Shown: positions 7,900 to 14,442 of the stretch, piece after piece | How positions within the stretch are numbered: position 1 is the first letter of the stretch | Layout of the letters: the number at the start of each line of letters is the position of its first letter | From: an uncultured Eubacteriales bacterium | Lineage (GTDB): Bacteria > Bacillota > Clostridia > Oscillospirales > Oscillospiraceae | Direction of reading: 5' to 3' | Assembly (NCBI GenBank): GCA_905210385.1 | Contig: CAJLWS010000018.1 | Coordinates: 1-15,412 of the forward strand | DNA length: 15,412 nucleotides | Notes under the pieces: generated by a model | Told to the model about the DNA's origin: nothing | The model's database searches: none | The model's input: only the letters and a program-made list of their open reading frames with translations | Position numbers and translations under genes: made by a program

Positions 7900-8760
7900 A
7901 TGAGCAAGATTGAAACAGTCACCCTGAACAATGGGATCAAGATGCCTCTGGAGGGCTTCGGCGTGTTCCAGGTGCCAGACCCCGCCGTCTGCGAGCAGGC
8001 GGTACTGGACGCCATCGCCACCGGCTACCGCCTCATTGATACGGCGGCGGCCTATAGGAACGAGGAGGCCGTGGGCAGGGCCATCGCCAAGTGCGGCGTG
8101 CCCCGGGAGGAACTGTTCATCACCACCAAGCTGTGGGTGCAGGACGCCAGCTACGAGGGGGCCAAGAAAGCCATTGAAACATCCCTGAACAAGCTGGGGC
8201 TCAGCTATATCGACCTGTACCTGGTCCACCAGCCCATGGGCGACTATATCGGAGCCTACCGGGCCATGGAAGAGGCGTATAAGGCCGGTAAGCTCCGGGC
8301 CATCGGCGTGTGCAACTGCTATCCCCAGGTTCTGGCAGATATCTGCGAGACCGTGGAGGTCAAGCCCGCCGTCAACCAGGTGGAGCTCCACCCCTTCTTC
8401 CAGCAAGAGAACGCCCTGGCCCTCATGAAGGAGTACGGCGTCCAGCCTGAGGCCTGGGGTCCATTCGCCGAGGGCAATCACGGGATCTTCACCCATCCTG
8501 CTCTGACCAAGATCGGCCAGAAGTACGGCAAGAGCGCCGCCCAGGTGGCTCTGCGGTGGAACGTGCAGCGAGGTGTCACCGTCATCCCCAAGTCGGTCCA
8601 CAAGGAGCGCATGGAGCAGAATATCGACATCTGGGACTTCCAACTCAGCGGGGGGGATATGGAAGAGATCGCCGAGCTGGACATCGGTCACAGCGAGATC
8701 GTGGACCACAGCGACCCCAAGTTTGTCCAGATGCTCCACAGCATGAAGATTCACGAGTGA
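7900..8760 (+). CDS. Aldo/keto reductase (paralog of the first)
   Basis: This is a 286-residue cytoplasmic NAD(P)H-dependent carbonyl reductase. The tetrad is D47 (LIDTAAAY), Y52, K77 (TTKLWVQDA) and H110 (LVHQP). It shares long stretches with the first reductase of the cluster (KLWVQDA, LGL.YIDLYL.HQP.GDY, HPFFQQ, SEI.DH at the C-terminus), with similarity of roughly 55-60 percent by eye, so tandem duplication or paired recruitment is likely. The usual GVSNF motif is GVCNC here (residues 136-140), a change near the cofactor-facing side. The start is set by CAGGAGGAAACGATC before the ATG. The two paralogs may act on related carbonyl substrates or opposite stereoisomers; that is inference. Confidence 0.93.
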   Translation: MSKIETVTLNNGIKMPLEGFGVFQVPDPAVCEQAVLDAIATGYRLIDTAAAYRNEEAVGRAIAKCGVPREELFITTKLWVQDASYEGAKKAIETSLNKLGLSYIDLYLVHQPMGDYIGAYRAMEEAYKAGKLRAIGVCNCYPQVLADICETVEVKPAVNQVELHPFFQQENALALMKEYGVQPEAWGPFAEGNHGIFTHPALTKIGQKYGKSAAQVALRWNVQRGVTVIPKSVHKERMEQNIDIWDFQLSGGDMEEIAELDIGHSEIVDHSDPKFVQMLHSMKIHE

Positions 8761-8772
8761 GCATGTCCTTTC

Positions 8773-8821
8773 ATGCGACGGGCAGGACCCTGAACCCTGT
8801 GTCAGGCCCTGCCCGTCGCAT
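8773..8821 (+). terminator. Strong composite hairpin between reductase and esterase genes
   Basis: ATGCGACGGGCAGG (8773-8786) pairs perfectly over 14 bp with 8808-8821, and inside the loop CCTGA (8789-8793) pairs with TCAGG (8802-8806). No T-tract follows, so it is more likely an attenuator, partial terminator or mRNA-stabilising element that sets different levels for the reductases and the esterase than a full terminator. Confidence 0.6.
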
Positions 8822-8873
8822 GGTTCAGGCAGCGGTCAACGGGAATTTCATTTCCACAAGAGGTGGCGGGAAC

Positions 8874-10808
8874 ATGAGACAACTATTTTTCACCGGATTG
8901 ATGGTGTTGCTGGCATTGCTGGATCTGACAGCGTGCAGCCATGAGACCGGCGCAAGCCCGGAGCGGCCGGAGCAAACCACCCAGGCGGTGGAGGGTATCG
9001 GAGATGCGCATGGTGAAAGTTCCCCACCGCGGGAACCGATCGAGTACATCAGCGCGGTGCCGGAGGAATCCTTTGCGCCCTCTGACCACCCTGGGCAGGT
9101 GGTGGAGATCACCTATGACAGCCGGGACTATACGGACACTGCAGAGCCTGCCATCCAGAAGACCGCCTATGTGTATCTGCCCTACGGCTATGACGAGACG
9201 GACCAGGAAACCCGGTATGACATCCTGTACCTGATGCACGGCTGGACCATGACGGCGGGGGATTTCTTCGACCCGGCCCAGAGCGGCATCGTATCCATGC
9301 TGGATCACATGATGGAGAACGGGGACATCCCGCCGATGATCGTGGTGTGCGCCACCTTTGACGCCCAGAACCAGCCCCAGGGCTTCTCCCGGTCGGTAGA
9401 GGAATTGTCCGTCTTCCACTGGGATCTGCGAGACAACCTGATCCCCACTGTGGAGAGCCGGTACCACACCTATGCGGAGGACGTGACCGAGGAGGGACTT
9501 GAGGCATCCCGGGAGCACCGGGCCTTCGGAGGCTTCTCCCTGGGGGCGGTCACCACCTGGTATCAGTTCATCTACAACTTAGACTACATCAAATATTTCC
9601 TCCCTATGAGCGGAGACTGCTGGATTATGGGCACCTACGGCGGACTGTACCAGCCGGTGGAAACCGTGGACTATCTGGAGCAGGTGGTGGCCGACGGCGG
9701 CTGGAGCAGGGACGATTTCTATATCTACCAGGGTATCGGCACGGACGACCCCATCTGGGACCAGACGGACAGCCAGATCCAGGAGATGCTGGGCCGGGAC
9801 CTGTTTGGCGCGGACAACCTTCATTACGCCATCATCCAGGGTGGCCGGCACGATATCGATGCCTGCGAGCGGTATCTGTACCACGCGTTGCGAAACTTTT
9901 TTGGAAATCAAGAGGGCGTGCGCTTGGAATTTGAACCTGTGACCCGCGACACTTTGGTGCGGGACGTGATGGACAATCCCATCTTGGAAGGCCATGGCCG
10001 TCTGCTGTTCCCGGTGGACCGGACCATTCCCGCGGACATGACGCTGGAGGACGTGGGCGATCTTCTGGTCTGGTACCACGACGTCAATCCGGACAAGACG
10101 GTGGAGATCGTCAATTCCCTGGGGGAGCGGGCCGCCGCAGGCGATGTGGTCTTCTATGACATTTACACGGCGGAGGAGAAGGCGGCGGACCCGGACAAGG
10201 AGGACACCGGCCTGTTCTTCTTCCGGGGGGAGTCCGGCGGCAAGACTGCCATCTGCAGCGCCGGCGGCGGCTTCGTCTACGTGGGCGCCATGCAGGACAG
10301 CTTTCCCCATGCCCTGGAGCTGTCCAAGAACGGCTACAACGCCTTCGCCCTGATCTACCGCCCCGGCGCCCAGACCGCTTGCGAGGATCTGGCCCGGGCC
10401 ATCGCGTTCCTCCACGAGAACGCGGAGGAATTGGACATCGATATGGCGGACTATTCCCTATGGGGCGGCTCGGCGGGCGGCCGAATGGCGGCCTGGCTTG
10501 GAACCTACGGTACAGAAGAATTTGGAGAGCGAGCCTGCCCCCGTCCGGCGGCGGTCATCATGCAGTACACCGGGCTGTCCGAGGTGACGGGAGACGAGCC
10601 GCCCACCTACTGCTGCGTGGGTACCAGTGACGGCATCGCCCCCTACCGCGTCATGGAGGAGCGGGTGCGGCGCATCCGGGCCAACGGCACAGACACCGAG
10701 ATTGAAATGTTCGACGGCCTGCCCCATGGCTTCGGCCTGGGGGAGGGGACGGTGGCCGAGGGCTGGATCAATCGGGCCATTGCCTTTTGGGAATGGCAGA
10801 TGCAGTGA
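8874..10808 (+). CDS. Lipoprotein with two alpha/beta-hydrolase (esterase) domains
   Basis: This 644-residue protein is exported and lipid-anchored: residues 1-22 are a hydrophobic signal ending in the lipobox LTAC, with the acylated cysteine followed by a Ser/Pro/Thr/Glu-rich linker. Domain 1 (~60-345) is an esterase D/feruloyl-esterase-like fold with YDILYLMHG, nucleophile S222 in GGFSLG, acid at D291 or D292 and H326 in GGRHD. Domain 2 (~385-644) resembles acetyl/xylan esterases: oxyanion motif AGGG, nucleophile S533 in GGSAGG, D586 in GTSDG and H618 in PHGFG. Having two complete triads in one chain suggests removal of different acyl groups from one complex substrate such as plant glycan or an ester conjugate. 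The open frame extends upstream into the previous gene; the ATG at 8874 is chosen for its AAGAGGTGG site and the signal peptide. Confidence 0.9.
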   Translation: MRQLFFTGLMVLLALLDLTACSHETGASPERPEQTTQAVEGIGDAHGESSPPREPIEYISAVPEESFAPSDHPGQVVEITYDSRDYTDTAEPAIQKTAYVYLPYGYDETDQETRYDILYLMHGWTMTAGDFFDPAQSGIVSMLDHMMENGDIPPMIVVCATFDAQNQPQGFSRSVEELSVFHWDLRDNLIPTVESRYHTYAEDVTEEGLEASREHRAFGGFSLGAVTTWYQFIYNLDYIKYFLPMSGDCWIMGTYGGLYQPVETVDYLEQVVADGGWSRDDFYIYQGIGTDDPIWDQTDSQIQEMLGRDLFGADNLHYAIIQGGRHDIDACERYLYHALRNFFGNQEGVRLEFEPVTRDTLVRDVMDNPILEGHGRLLFPVDRTIPADMTLEDVGDLLVWYHDVNPDKTVEIVNSLGERAAAGDVVFYDIYTAEEKAADPDKEDTGLFFFRGESGGKTAICSAGGGFVYVGAMQDSFPHALELSKNGYNAFALIYRPGAQTACEDLARAIAFLHENAEELDIDMADYSLWGGSAGGRMAAWLGTYGTEEFGERACPRPAAVIMQYTGLSEVTGDEPPTYCCVGTSDGIAPYRVMEERVRRIRANGTDTEIEMFDGLPHGFGLGEGTVAEGWINRAIAFWEWQMQ

Positions 10809-10826
10809 GAAAGGGAAAGGACATCC

Positions 10827-11591
10827 ATGGTATTCTATTTTACCGGCACAGGCAACTGCCTGTATGCGGCCAAGCATTTTTCAGACGCGCCCGTCAGTAT
10901 CCCACAGGTCATGCGGGGGGAGGAGCGTAAATTTTCCGATGACACCATCGGGGTCGTCTGTCCGGTCTACGCTGGCGAGCCGCCCAGGATGGTGAAGCAG
11001 TTCCTGCGGGAGTCCAGCTTTCAGGCGGATTATTTTTACTTCATCCTGACCTACGGCTTTGACCAGACCGACGCGCCGGAGTATACAGCCCGGCTGGCGG
11101 CGGAGGCAGGTATCCATGTGAACTACATCGCCTTGATCCTGATGGTGGACAACTATCTGCCGGTCTTCGACATGGCCGAGCAGATGGGCATGGACAAGCA
11201 TGTGGAGGAGCAGCTGTCCACCGCTGTGCAGGCGGTGTCCCGGCGGGAATGCGGCATCCCGAAGGCAACCGAGGAGGGACGAAAGCTCCACGCCCAGGTG
11301 GCCGTCATGAACCGGGAGCAGCCAGCCTTTAACGACGGCAGCCAGATCACAGTGTTGGACAGCTGCATCGGCTGCGGGGTGTGCCAATCAGTATGTCCCA
11401 TGGGCAATTTTTACCTGGAGGGCGGCAAGGCCAGGAGGAAGCAAACTACCTGCGAATTCTGCCTGGCCTGCGCCCAGAACTGTCCACAGAAAGCCATTGG
11501 GCTGAGTATCGCAGATAAAAATCCCAAGGCGCGCTACCGTAACCCGCATATCTCTCTGCAGGAGATCATTGACGCAAATGCGAATTCATAA
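10827..11591 (+). CDS. EFR1-type flavodoxin/ferredoxin fusion protein
   Basis: This 254-residue cytoplasmic electron carrier begins with a flavodoxin-like FMN-binding loop (FYFTGTGNCLYAAK) and a second loop CPVYAGEPPRMV (~residues 45-56). It ends with two [4Fe-4S] motifs: C180, C183, C186, C190 (CIGCGVCQSVCP) and C209, C212, C215, C219 (CEFCLACAQNCP). That is the EFR1 arrangement common in gut Clostridia. It starts 18 bases after the esterase stop and so is the last gene of the cluster. It may pass electrons to or from the ferredoxin-domain reductase. Direct involvement is inferred from position only. Confidence 0.9.
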   Translation: MVFYFTGTGNCLYAAKHFSDAPVSIPQVMRGEERKFSDDTIGVVCPVYAGEPPRMVKQFLRESSFQADYFYFILTYGFDQTDAPEYTARLAAEAGIHVNYIALILMVDNYLPVFDMAEQMGMDKHVEEQLSTAVQAVSRRECGIPKATEEGRKLHAQVAVMNREQPAFNDGSQITVLDSCIGCGVCQSVCPMGNFYLEGGKARRKQTTCEFCLACAQNCPQKAIGLSIADKNPKARYRNPHISLQEIIDANANS

Positions 11592-11664
11592 AAAGGAGTA
11601 TCGGCAGTTCTGAAAAATGGTGCAGCTTAACCGCTGAGTGAAGCCCAGAACAATCCGAAAAGAG

Positions 11665-11717
11665 CGCAAAGCTATGGGACACCCCTGTTATTCACAGAGG
11701 TGTCCCATAGCTTTGCG
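11665..11717. repeat. Perfect 19-bp inverted repeat, probable terminator of the reductase operon
   Basis: The arm at 11665-11683 (CGCAAAGCTATGGGACACC) pairs without mismatch with 11699-11717. The 15-base loop contains CTG and CAG that can pair further. It is the first strong hairpin after the operon's last stop at 11591. There is no T-tract on the plus strand, so it may instead block exonucleases or be a palindromic repeat unit. Confidence 0.65.
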
Positions 11718-11792
11718 TCGCCATGCAATATCCATAGACGACGTCTTGATGTGGAAGGGGAGGCTAAAATCGATATTTTTTCAACCAAAAAT

Positions 11793-11912
11793 GCCGCCCG
11801 CAGGGCGGCCCATCGACTGCGAACCCAGCGCAGCGGGTTCGGTTCGGAAAGGAGCCGCGACAGAATGACTTTTACAAAAAGTCGCCGCGAACGATATAGC
11901 GTCCGCGGCGAC
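11793..11912. repeat. Cluster of four consecutive short hairpins
   Basis: GCCGCCC/GGGCGGC (11793-11809), CGAACCC/GGGTTCG (11820-11841), GACTTTT/AAAAGTC (11867-11883) and GTCGCCGCG/CGCGGCGAC (11881-11912) are perfect inverted repeats placed one after another within 120 bases; the last two share GTC. This resembles a structured RNA or a dispersed palindromic repeat of GC-rich Clostridia. Which of these cannot be decided from one copy. Confidence 0.45.
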
Positions 11913-12171
11913 GTGGGTCATCCCAACAGTGTAGATGCACTCAAATTGCATCAAAGTGAGTATCCATCTGACATAAATATTGTCGGTTGGTAAAAGTGTG
12001 TTATCAGTTGTCATTCCCTTCAAAGAACTGCGACATCAGACAATCCAGAACGCCCTCAGAATTTTTACTGGAACGGAGGAGAGAAAGTTATTCACAGATT
12101 CCAACACAAAGATACAGAATATCACCCTGCAGAAAAAAGATTGGCCCCAGCTATATTGCTTGAAGTGATAG

Positions 12172-12200
12172 ATGACAGTAGTGGGTAGATGTGGTATCAT
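12172..12200 (+). promoter_or_regulatory. Promoter of the small membrane protein operon
   Basis: ATGACA (12172-12177), a 17-base spacer and TATCAT (12195-12200) match the SigA consensus at 5 of 6 positions in each box. Transcription would start near 12207, giving a leader of about 34 bases with GAGGAGGAAG before the ATG at 12241. Confidence 0.75.
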
Positions 12201-12240
12201 AGCAGCGAATAGAAGTGCGATAAAGAGGAGGAAGTGGCGT

Positions 12241-12438
12241 ATGAACAAGACATTAGGCAAGCATATCATGAAGATAATCGCGGTTTTTGGGGTGCTACTC
12301 ATGGGTCTTGGGCTTGCTGGTGCTGGCCCCGATACCGGCTTATGGGTGTTCCTTGTGGGACTCTTGCTGGTAATTGCCTGTGCCGTTTCCAGTCGTGAGC
12401 TGCGGAAGTTTGTCCGTTCGGTGCTGGATTTCATTTGA
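12241..12438 (+). CDS. Small two-helix membrane protein, function unknown
   Basis: This is a 65-residue protein with two hydrophobic segments at about residues 9-28 and 33-50, a short GPDTG turn between them, and a basic tail (SSRELRKFVRS). The in-frame ATG at 12172 lies in the promoter -35 box, so the ATG at 12241 behind GAGGAGGAAG is the real start. It is the first of four small membrane genes. I do not recognise a family. Its codon use is more AT-rich than that of the reductase cluster. Confidence 0.75.
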   Translation: MNKTLGKHIMKIIAVFGVLLMGLGLAGAGPDTGLWVFLVGLLLVIACAVSSRELRKFVRSVLDFI

Positions 12439-12462
12439 TGCCGAAGCAACAGGGGAGAGAAC

Positions 12463-12771
12463 ATGGATATTGTTTTAGAGTTTTTCTTGGAATTGATTGT
12501 GGATGGAGGCATAGAGGCTAGCGGAAACAAGAAATTGAGCCGTTGGATTCGCTATCCGTTAATTGCATTGGTAGTCCTGTTTTTTGGGGCTGTGATTGCC
12601 ATGATTTTTTATTTGGCGTTTGGTCTGAGCACTCATGAGCCGATGGCCTCGGCCTGTTTCTTTTTGCTGGGCCTGTTTCTCCTGGTGGGGACTGTGTTGA
12701 AGTTTCGAAAGCTATACTTTGCAAAGCGGGCGGATAACGGGAGTGAGAGAACAAATGACAAAAGAGTATAA
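12463..12771 (+). CDS. Small two-helix membrane protein, function unknown
   Basis: This 102-residue protein has an acidic amphipathic N-terminus (MDIVLEFFLELIVDGG) and two transmembrane segments at about 31-55 and 61-79, followed by a basic tail. A GGGGAGAG site lies just before the ATG. It begins 24 bases after the previous gene and its 3' end overlaps the next gene by 17 bases, which points to translational coupling. The family is not recognised. Confidence 0.78.
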   Translation: MDIVLEFFLELIVDGGIEASGNKKLSRWIRYPLIALVVLFFGAVIAMIFYLAFGLSTHEPMASACFFLLGLFLLVGTVLKFRKLYFAKRADNGSERTNDKRV

Positions 12772-13240
12772 CTGGAGCGCCACTGTGGATGGAGTGTCTC
12801 ACGCAATCCTTTGTCAAGTGATGAATAATAAGTATGTCTTGTGGGTAGACGATAAATTTGAAAAAACTGTCTACCGCAAGAGCTTTCAGGCTGTTCGGGG
12901 AGGGCTGGATGAAACTCTGGAGCTGTGGGGAAAGACCTGTCACTTTGTGGTGTGGCCCAGCGAAAAGGTAGAGTTTTTTGTAGATGGAAAATCTCTGAAT
13001 ACGAAGGAGGACTACGAGCATGCTCTGGACATGTCCTATGAAGAATCTATATCTCGCTATGAGCGGACTATGCGTCGTTACTCGTGGGTGATGGTGCTGC
13101 TTATGGGGTTGACCTGTATTCTTTATTTGGTTGTTGAGCTGCAAGGAGGAGATATGTCCCGATGGAATGGAACGATGGTGCTCGTACTGGTTATTCTGGT
13201 GCTCAACCTCGTGGATATTGTCAGGGGAAGAAAGCGATGA
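12755..13240 (+). CDS. Membrane-anchored protein with a FAIM1-like N-terminal domain (tentative)
   Basis: This 161-residue protein has a soluble N-terminal domain (1-105) and two C-terminal transmembrane segments at about 111-128 and 138-156. The soluble part has the pattern W-x4-DG-x2-H, then YVLWVDDK, then a G-x-x-C-x-F turn, then VEFFVDGKSL. This spacing is like the beta-sandwich of FAIM1 proteins, where VDGK-type turns recur. The resemblance is by eye and not firm. The start is ATG 12755 rather than 12719, because GGAGTGAGAG precedes it and the longer form would add a poor N-terminus. It overlaps the previous gene by 17 bases and the next by four. Confidence 0.75.
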   Translation: MTKEYNWSATVDGVSHAILCQVMNNKYVLWVDDKFEKTVYRKSFQAVRGGLDETLELWGKTCHFVVWPSEKVEFFVDGKSLNTKEDYEHALDMSYEESISRYERTMRRYSWVMVLLMGLTCILYLVVELQGGDMSRWNGTMVLVLVILVLNLVDIVRGRKR

Positions 13241-13506
13241 CGGACGGAAAACTTTGGTGGGATATTCTTGGGTTAGTCGTGACATGTGGAGTGAGCGCAG
13301 CGATTCTATACTGGAACGGTTGGAAAGAAAAAAGTATAACTAAGTCCGGCATTGCGTTAAGCTTGGCAATAGGAATACTCTGTGTTCCATCTCTTTTTTT
13401 CGTCAAAGGCTTTTCTCTGGCGATGACGTTGATTTGGGTTGCCGCCTGGCTTGATAGTGGATGGCTCAAAATGATTCGATACCAAAAGAAAAAGGCACGA
13501 TCGTGA
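13237..13506 (+). CDS. Small multi-helix membrane protein, function unknown
   Basis: This 89-residue protein has hydrophobic segments at about 8-26, 37-56 and 60-72 and a strongly basic C-terminus (RYQKKKARS), suggesting a cytoplasmic tail. Its ATG overlaps the preceding stop as ATGA, a classic translational coupling, and AGGGGAAG lies just upstream. It is the last gene of the four-gene operon. Size and topology fit immunity or accessory membrane proteins, but nothing specific is visible. Confidence 0.75.
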   Translation: MTDGKLWWDILGLVVTCGVSAAILYWNGWKEKSITKSGIALSLAIGILCVPSLFFVKGFSLAMTLIWVAAWLDSGWLKMIRYQKKKARS

Positions 13507-13603
13507 AACACCACTCCTTATGAATTGATAGATCTAAGTGGTCCATCACGACCAACAAATTGCTGCCTAGAACTTTGTGTGCTCTGTTTTGAAAAAGAAA
13601 GCG

Positions 13604-13634
13604 CCCTTTTTGAATCAGTCAGTTTCAAAAAGGG
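13604..13634. terminator. Hairpin terminator after the small membrane operon
   Basis: CCCTTTTTGA (13604-13613) pairs perfectly with TCAAAAAGGG (13625-13634), with one more A-T pair closing an inner loop. It lies about 100 bases after the last stop. No T-run follows on the plus strand beyond the stem, so efficiency is uncertain. Confidence 0.5.
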
Positions 13635-13661
13635 TGCCAAGTGGGGATGCCTACGCAAATC

Positions 13662-13700
13662 TCAGGGGAGAAGGGGGTTCGACTCCCATCGGTTACTGAG
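13662..13700 (+). other. tRNA/tmRNA T-arm-like relic, possible old attachment site
   Basis: GGGGGTTCGACTCCC with the loop TTCGACT (13678-13684) matches the T-arm of a tRNA or tmRNA, but only three of five stem pairs hold, and no acceptor stem or CCA follows. Such fragments often remain where an element integrated into a tRNA or tmRNA gene. No matching copy is seen in the window. Confidence 0.3.
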
Positions 13701-13745
13701 AAACAGCGGTTTGCATCTATGGAATTTTCGGTGAAATTTTGAGGA

Positions 13746-13804
13746 GAAAAAACCCGGAAACAGTTGATGCCGTAGGCGTTGCGCCTACGGCATCTATACT
13801 GTTT
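13746..13804 (-). terminator. Rho-independent terminator of tRNA-Ala
   Basis: A 13-bp perfect stem (13766-13778 with 13782-13794, loop 3 bases) is extended by an outer 7-bp stem AAACAGT/ACTGTTT (13758-13764 with 13798-13804). On the minus strand it is followed, a few bases on, by six U (13752-13747). It directly follows the tRNA 3' end. Confidence 0.8.
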
Positions 13805-13812
13805 GGATAACA

Positions 13813-13888
13813 TGGTGGACTCGAAGGGACTTGAACCCTCGACCTCTCGGATGCGAACCGAACGCTCTCCCAACTGAGCTACGAGCCC
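13813..13888 (-). tRNA. tRNA-Ala, anticodon CGC
   Basis: The 76-base cloverleaf begins GGGCTCG and ends CGAGTCCACCA. The acceptor stem contains the G3-U70 wobble that is the alanine identity element. The D-arm is GCTCAGTTGGGAGAGC, the anticodon loop is TTCGCAT with anticodon CGC (reads GCG), and the T-loop is TTCAAGT. CCA is encoded. An anticodon for GCG suits a GC-rich genome. Confidence 0.95.
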
Positions 13889-14016
13889 GTATGGACGTTT
13901 CCCGGGCGGCCCGCCCGTTCCTCCTTTGCGGCTGAGTCGCCGCCTGTCCGCGCCCTGCATCGTAGCGCCGTATCCCCCTTGGGCGGTGGATGACGATTCC
14001 TGCAAGACGCTTATCC

Positions 14017-14044
14017 ATTATAACAGAAAAAAATGATTTGTAAA
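14017..14044 (-). promoter_or_regulatory. Promoter of tRNA-Ala
   Basis: On the minus strand TTTACA (14044-14039) and TATAAT (14022-14017) are separated by 16 bases, and TGT precedes the -10 as an extended element. Transcription would begin about 120 bases before the tRNA, leaving a GC-rich leader to be trimmed. Confidence 0.7.
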
Positions 14045-14067
14045 GGGGGAACGCTGAGAAAATTCAG

Positions 14068-14096
14068 TTGATAAATTGCCTTGGGCGTGGTACAAT
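14068..14096 (+). promoter_or_regulatory. Promoter of the SRP RNA gene
   Basis: TTGATA (14068-14073), a 17-base spacer and TACAAT (14091-14096) form a strong SigA promoter. Transcription would start near 14103, consistent with a precursor that begins just before the 14106-14132 hairpin. Confidence 0.85.
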
Positions 14097-14102
14097 ATAA
14101 CC

Positions 14103-14382
14103 CGATTGTTCCACTTCTTCAACATGGAACAAGGCCGCGCTGACCGGGGAGATAGCGGTGCCCTGTACCTGCAACCCGCTACAGCAGGGGTGAACTCCGG
14201 CCCCCGGAGCTAGGATGTGCCGTCTGCCCCATATAAGCAGTGATGATGGATCGGTCCCGCGCAACGCGGCCCCGTGAACCGTGTCAGGCGGGGAACCGAG
14301 CAGCACTAAGCGGACCGCTGCGTGTGCCGCGGGGCTGCCGATCCTGAGCCGGCTGTATGGGTAACGGGTGTATCCTGTCTAC
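14103..14382 (+). ncRNA. ffs: Signal recognition particle RNA, large Firmicutes type (scRNA)
   Basis: This RNA scaffolds the signal recognition particle with Ffh. The Alu-domain part reads GGGAGATAGCGGTGCCCTGT, close to the Bacillus scRNA. The S domain carries GTGTCAGG and then a GGAA tetraloop at 14292-14295 closed by CGG/CCG, followed by GAGCAGCACTAAGCGG, the Ffh-binding helix 8 signature. The closing pairs differ from Bacillus (UCC/GGA) in a compensated way. A 5' leader hairpin (TTGTTCCA 14106-14113 with TGGAACAA 14125-14132) is probably removed or part of the precursor, so the mature 5' end may be near 14133. The position directly upstream of dnaX is the conserved Firmicutes order. Ends are approximate. 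Confidence 0.9.
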
Positions 14383-14383
14383 A

Positions 14384-14402
14384 AAGGCCGGTGCGCGGCC
14401 TT
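14384..14402 (+). terminator. Hairpin at the 3' end of the SRP RNA
   Basis: AAGGCCG (14384-14390) pairs with CGGCCTT (14396-14402) around GTGCG. The following GTTCTGTGTTGAAGTTTTTTT is U-rich with a late seven-T run, so termination is likely leaky and some transcripts may continue into dnaX. Confidence 0.6.
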
Positions 14403-14442
14403 GTTCTGTGTTGAAGTTTTTTTGTCAAAAGAGGTGACAGCG

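Larger units (their letters stand above)
11592..12240. other. Gene-free interval of about 650 bases rich in hairpins
   Basis: No frame here has a ribosome site or recognisable protein. Short open frames exist on both strands but are interrupted by inverted repeats and look like chance. The interval carries a 19-bp perfect hairpin (11665-11717), four further hairpins (11793-11912) and the promoter of the next operon (12172-12200). It may be the decayed edge of a mobile element or a dispersed repeat. Confidence 0.6.

Noticed and set aside
7855..8754. 299-codon minus-strand frame opposite the third reductase
   Set aside because: It mirrors the plus-strand AKR, which has a full catalytic tetrad and ribosome site. 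The same applies to the frames opposite the first AKR (5724-6569) and the esterase (9579-10415).
8556..8873. Upstream 106-codon extension of the esterase frame
   Set aside because: It overlaps the end of the third reductase, runs through a 14-bp hairpin and would hide the signal peptide; the ATG at 8874 has its own ribosome site.
11638..12023. Short overlapping frames on both strands in the hairpin region
   Set aside because: They run through perfect inverted repeats, lack ribosome sites and give no recognisable protein.
11592..13812. Insertion sequence or prophage
   Set aside because: No transposase, integrase or phage gene and no flanking target duplication could be found; only indirect signs of an island.
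13625..14018. 126- and 74-codon minus-strand frames
   Set aside because: They read through the tRNA-Ala gene and its leader; the peptide GRAFGSHPRGRGFKSLRVHH is a translation of the tRNA.
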